A DNA stretch of 8,484 nucleotides from Candidatus Latescibacterota bacterium (GTDB lineage Bacteria; Krumholzibacteriota; Krumholzibacteriia; Krumholzibacteriales; WJIX01): positions 1 through 8,484 of the forward strand of contig JAUXHZ010000033.1 in NCBI GenBank assembly GCA_030621255.1, in the 5' to 3' direction. The notes beneath the pieces are model-generated. The model searched no databases. It saw only the letters and a list, made by a program, of their open reading frames with translations, and was not told the DNA's origin. Made by a program: the position numbers and the translations under genes. Each line of letters starts with the position of its first letter. Within the stretch, counting starts at the first letter, position 1. This document shows, one piece after another, positions 6,033-8,484 of the stretch.

Positions 6033-8484
6033 TCTTTCCTACCTTGAAAAAACCTTTCATCTCTAAATAATCCCGGCACCGATCGTCATAAGCCGCCTTC
6101 TTCTCAAATATGGCCGCCTTGCCGGTCGGACACACAGAAACAACCGGACAAAATCTGCAGTTATCCCGCGAAGGAACAGCGGGAAAAAGTCCAGCCTCTA
6201 TCCCGTTTATAATGATCCCTACTATTTTATTAAACTCAGTCCTTATGTTCTCTAATTCCTCGCCGCTGAACCGTACGAAACTCTTCCCCCCCTCTTTAGC
6301 ATGCACCCTTCTATACTCGGCAACGCCTGATCTTAAAGGCCGGCCGGAAATACGGGAAGCCCCCAGAAGGTAAACCGGCAACTGAAGATAATTGCCGCCA
6401 TTTAGATCATTATCTTTCCCCTTCAATTTTCCGGTCTTATAATCTATTACTCTAAAGCCTTCATCTCCCTTAAAATCTATTCTATCGATCCTGCCTCTGA
6501 ATCTAATCTTCTTCTTTTCCCCGGGAAGGCTAACTTCGATATTATCTCCGCTGAAACCAAATGATTCTTCAAATACAACTGGAGTGTAATCCTCTTTTTC
6601 CTCCAGTTCCTTTTCGAGAAAGAGCCTTACGGAATGTTCTATCTCCTGTTTTTCCATTTCCCATAGCAATTCAAACCCGACAGGCTGTTCATTCGAATAT
6701 TCCACGAAGACCTTGCCGGCAGTTGTCTTAAAAATACTCAATATCTGCTGCCATTTATCCTGCTTAAGAGGCAATAGGCGTTCTTTATTCAAATTCCTGT
6801 AAAGGCGCTCCAGAAGATCGTGAACTATCGAACCTCTCTGCATTGGATTAATGCTGATTATCCTGTCCGGCTCCTCCAGCGATTCAACCCCCAGAAAATA
6901 ATTCATAAAAAAGGAAAAAGGGCATCTCGCGTACCGCTCCATCGCTGTCGCTGAAAATGAATAATCTTTTTTTTCCAGCATTGAACGAATCCTCTCACGG
7001 GCACAGTCCGATTCAAAGACACCATCCCACGGAGTAAAACAATTCCTGTTGCGTCTATTCTTAAGCATTTCTATAGATTTGGCGAAAAAGACTCTGGATG
7101 GAAGCTGCCCGCCTGAGGATTCACGAAACGAAAGCGCCTGGGAATAGTCAAACTCATCAAGGCTCAAAAGTTCCTCAATCCGCTTCGGCGCTCTCTTCCT
7201 GGGAAATCTCTTCTTCTGAATCTTGTTCTCTTCCGGACCATCCGCGGCGCTGCCTTCAAAGGATTCCAGGAAGAATGATTTTACCCGTTTTTTACCCGAA
7301 GAAGCCTCAAACAAGGGTATAGTGCAAATCAATTCGCGCGTGGCGGACCGTGTTGCCAGTGTAAAAACAAGTTCCAGTTCAGCGAGTCTTTCCATTTTTT
7401 TCTGCAGAAAAATTCGTCCCGCGGCAATCCCGTTCAGCTTCACTCTTTCAGAATCTTTTAAGAAGGGATCCTGCCTGATTCCCCCGGGGATGTTCTCATC
7501 GGTCAATCCAGCCAGAAAAAGTATCTTGAAAGACAGCCCTCTCGCCTGATCCAGAGTCAGAAGATTAACACCTTCACTTAAAAATTTACCTCTCTTCCGG
7601 CTCGAGCCGCAAAGAAGAGCTTTAACAATTCTCTTAAAGAGGAAGAATGATACAGGGGGAGAAACAGAATCAAATCCTGAAAGATTTTCAACAGCAAGAC
7701 AAAGATCCTCGACTCCTGACCCAATTTTAAAAATACCTTTAAGGAGATTTGACAAGCGGGAGGACATCTCCTCCCAGGTAAGTTTCTCCTCAAAGGCTTT
7801 CCTCGCATCCCATACGCGCTTCAGAACATCCCCGATAATATTTGCCGACAGGATCGCCTCATTCATTTCCGGAGATTCTTCTCTTTTGGAAAGCAAATCA
7901 ATTAAATCCTTGTTCTCTTTAATCCAGCTCCCTTCTCCGATAAGTCCGGCCTCGGCACTCTTTCTGATCCAAAGCAAAAAGGGATCAGATTTAAATTCGT
8001 ACAGACGGGTCACTTCAAGGGGAGCTGAGCCCAGAAATTCAACAAGTTTCTTTCTTTTAACCCGGCCGGAGAGGATGTCGAGGAGAAGATCGGCGGCGCG
8101 GAAAACCTGATTTTTTTCCATAACCGGTTCATCACTTATAAAATATGGTATCTCCGCCTCATCAAACACAGCTTTGAGCGGAGTAAAATTCTCATACGAG
8201 GAATAAACAACCCCGATATCCCTGAAGGCGATCTTCTCTTTACCAATCTTTTCCAATATTAACCGCGCTATAGCTGCAGCTTCTTCCTCTTCATCGGAGA
8301 CTTCCAGTAAAAGGCGTGAAGGTTTGGAAGCCGGGCCATCACTATGCTCAACGCCGCTGAAGCCCGAAGATTTGAAGCCTCTCTTATCCAATTTCTCGAG
8401 TGTCCCGGCAGCAAACCTATATCTACTATCGTTTCTGGCGGGCAAGAAAACGATAATATTGTTTTTGTTCGCCACCGCCAGAAG
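6025..8484 (-). CDS. addB: AddB-type helicase/nuclease subunit B (PD-(D/E)XK nuclease family), 5' end outside window
   Basis: This is the second subunit of the AddAB end-resection complex. The frame stays open to the window edge (819 codons visible). A GTG at 8475 could be read as a start, but 'LLAVANKNNIIVFLP' around it looks like the interior of the protein; Bacillus AddB is about 1166 residues, so some 300 N-terminal residues, including any Walker A motif, probably lie outside. Residues here are counted from that GTG. 'LTLDQARGLSFKILFLAGL' (306-324) marks the degenerate helicase-like domain. The nuclease has His552, Asp664 in 'GRIDRID', 'DYK' at 678-680 and Gln698/Tyr702. Cys518 ('RCPFSFF') and Cys773, Cys776 and Cys782 (CxxC then x5 then C) match the [4Fe-4S] cluster ligands of Bacillus AddB, which pin the nuclease domain together. 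The gene overlaps addA by 8 bases. Confidence 0.9.
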   Translation of the reverse strand, partial: LLAVANKNNIIVFLPARNDSRYRFAAGTLEKLDKRGFKSSGFSGVEHSDGPASKPSRLLLEVSDEEEEAAAIARLILEKIGKEKIAFRDIGVVYSSYENFTPLKAVFDEAEIPYFISDEPVMEKNQVFRAADLLLDILSGRVKRKKLVEFLGSAPLEVTRLYEFKSDPFLLWIRKSAEAGLIGEGSWIKENKDLIDLLSKREESPEMNEAILSANIIGDVLKRVWDARKAFEEKLTWEEMSSRLSNLLKGIFKIGSGVEDLCLAVENLSGFDSVSPPVSFFLFKRIVKALLCGSSRKRGKFLSEGVNLLTLDQARGLSFKILFLAGLTDENIPGGIRQDPFLKDSERVKLNGIAAGRIFLQKKMERLAELELVFTLATRSATRELICTIPLFEASSGKKRVKSFFLESFEGSAADGPEENKIQKKRFPRKRAPKRIEELLSLDEFDYSQALSFRESSGGQLPSRVFFAKSIEMLKNRRNRNCFTPWDGVFESDCARERIRSMLEKKDYSFSATAMERYARCPFSFFMNYFLGVESLEEPDRIISINPMQRGSIVHDLLERLYRNLNKERLLPLKQDKWQQILSIFKTTAGKVFVEYSNEQPVGFELLWEMEKQEIEHSVRLFLEKELEEKEDYTPVVFEESFGFSGDNIEVSLPGEKKKIRFRGRIDRIDFKGDEGFRVIDYKTGKLKGKDNDLNGGNYLQLPVYLLGASRISGRPLRSGVAEYRRVHAKEGGKSFVRFSGEELENIRTEFNKIVGIIINGIEAGLFPAVPSRDNCRFCPVVSVCPTGKAAIFEKKAAYDDRCRDYLEMKGFFKVGKNE
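6037..6045 (-). promoter_or_regulatory. addA ribosome binding site inside the addB 3' end
   Basis: AAGGTAGGA lies just before the addA ATG at 6032, with AAGG spaced 9 bases and AGGA 4 bases from it. It falls within the last codons of addB, whose TGA is at 6027-6025. Ribosomes finishing addB would therefore stop over the addA start region, the usual arrangement for translational coupling of subunits made in equal amounts. Confidence 0.7.

Noticed and set aside
8473..8475. GTG at 8475 as the true start of addB
   Set aside because: The frame remains open upstream to the window edge, the residues around it look internal to the protein, and the 816-residue product would be about 350 short of Bacillus AddB. 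I treat the gene as cut by the window.
2559..8484. The helicase/nuclease pair as an anti-phage defence system
   Set aside because: All motifs, the subunit order and the iron-sulfur cysteines fit housekeeping AddAB. No other defence gene is visible in the window.

Overview
The window reads almost entirely from the minus strand and holds four protein genes, two of them cut by the window edges. In transcription order they are: the 3' part of an addB-like gene (8484 to 6025), a complete addA-like gene (6032 to 2559), a complete O-antigen ligase/polymerase family gene (2430 to 1231), and the 5' part of a Wzx-type polysaccharide flippase gene (1099 to beyond 1). No RNA gene, insertion sequence, CRISPR array or long repeat was seen. 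The only gaps are 128 and 131 bases long, and each carries a plausible sigma70-type promoter.

The right-hand 6 kb is a DNA break repair module. AddA is a UvrD/Rep superfamily-1 helicase fused to a C-terminal RecB-type PD-(D/E)XK nuclease. AddB is the partner with an inactive-looking helicase-like body, a second PD-(D/E)XK nuclease and four cysteines spaced as in the [4Fe-4S] cluster of Bacillus AddB. The two reading frames overlap by 8 bases with a good ribosome binding site inside the end of addB, so they are almost certainly co-transcribed and translationally coupled. Together they would resect double-strand ends to make 3' single strands for RecA.

The left-hand 2.4 kb belongs to cell-surface polysaccharide assembly. 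It has a multi-spanning Wzy_C family protein (O-antigen ligase WaaL or polymerase Wzy) followed by a MATE/MVF-superfamily lipid-linked oligosaccharide flippase. G+C by hand count is 37% over positions 1-1080 (flippase), against about 46-48% in sampled lines of the ligase and addAB genes. The flippase therefore looks like the start of a separately acquired, variable glycan locus.

The organism is probably a Gram-negative or other glycan-exporting bacterium of medium-low G+C that uses AddAB rather than RecBCD. The proteins are not close enough to any model species for me to name a phylum. The repair and glycan genes have no evident functional link, and a hairpin plus a promoter with a perfect -35 box separate them. 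I found no convincing new system. The points most worth checking are the composition break at the flippase, an A8 tract at the edge of the AddB nuclease domain, and the promoter/hairpin arrangement behind addA.
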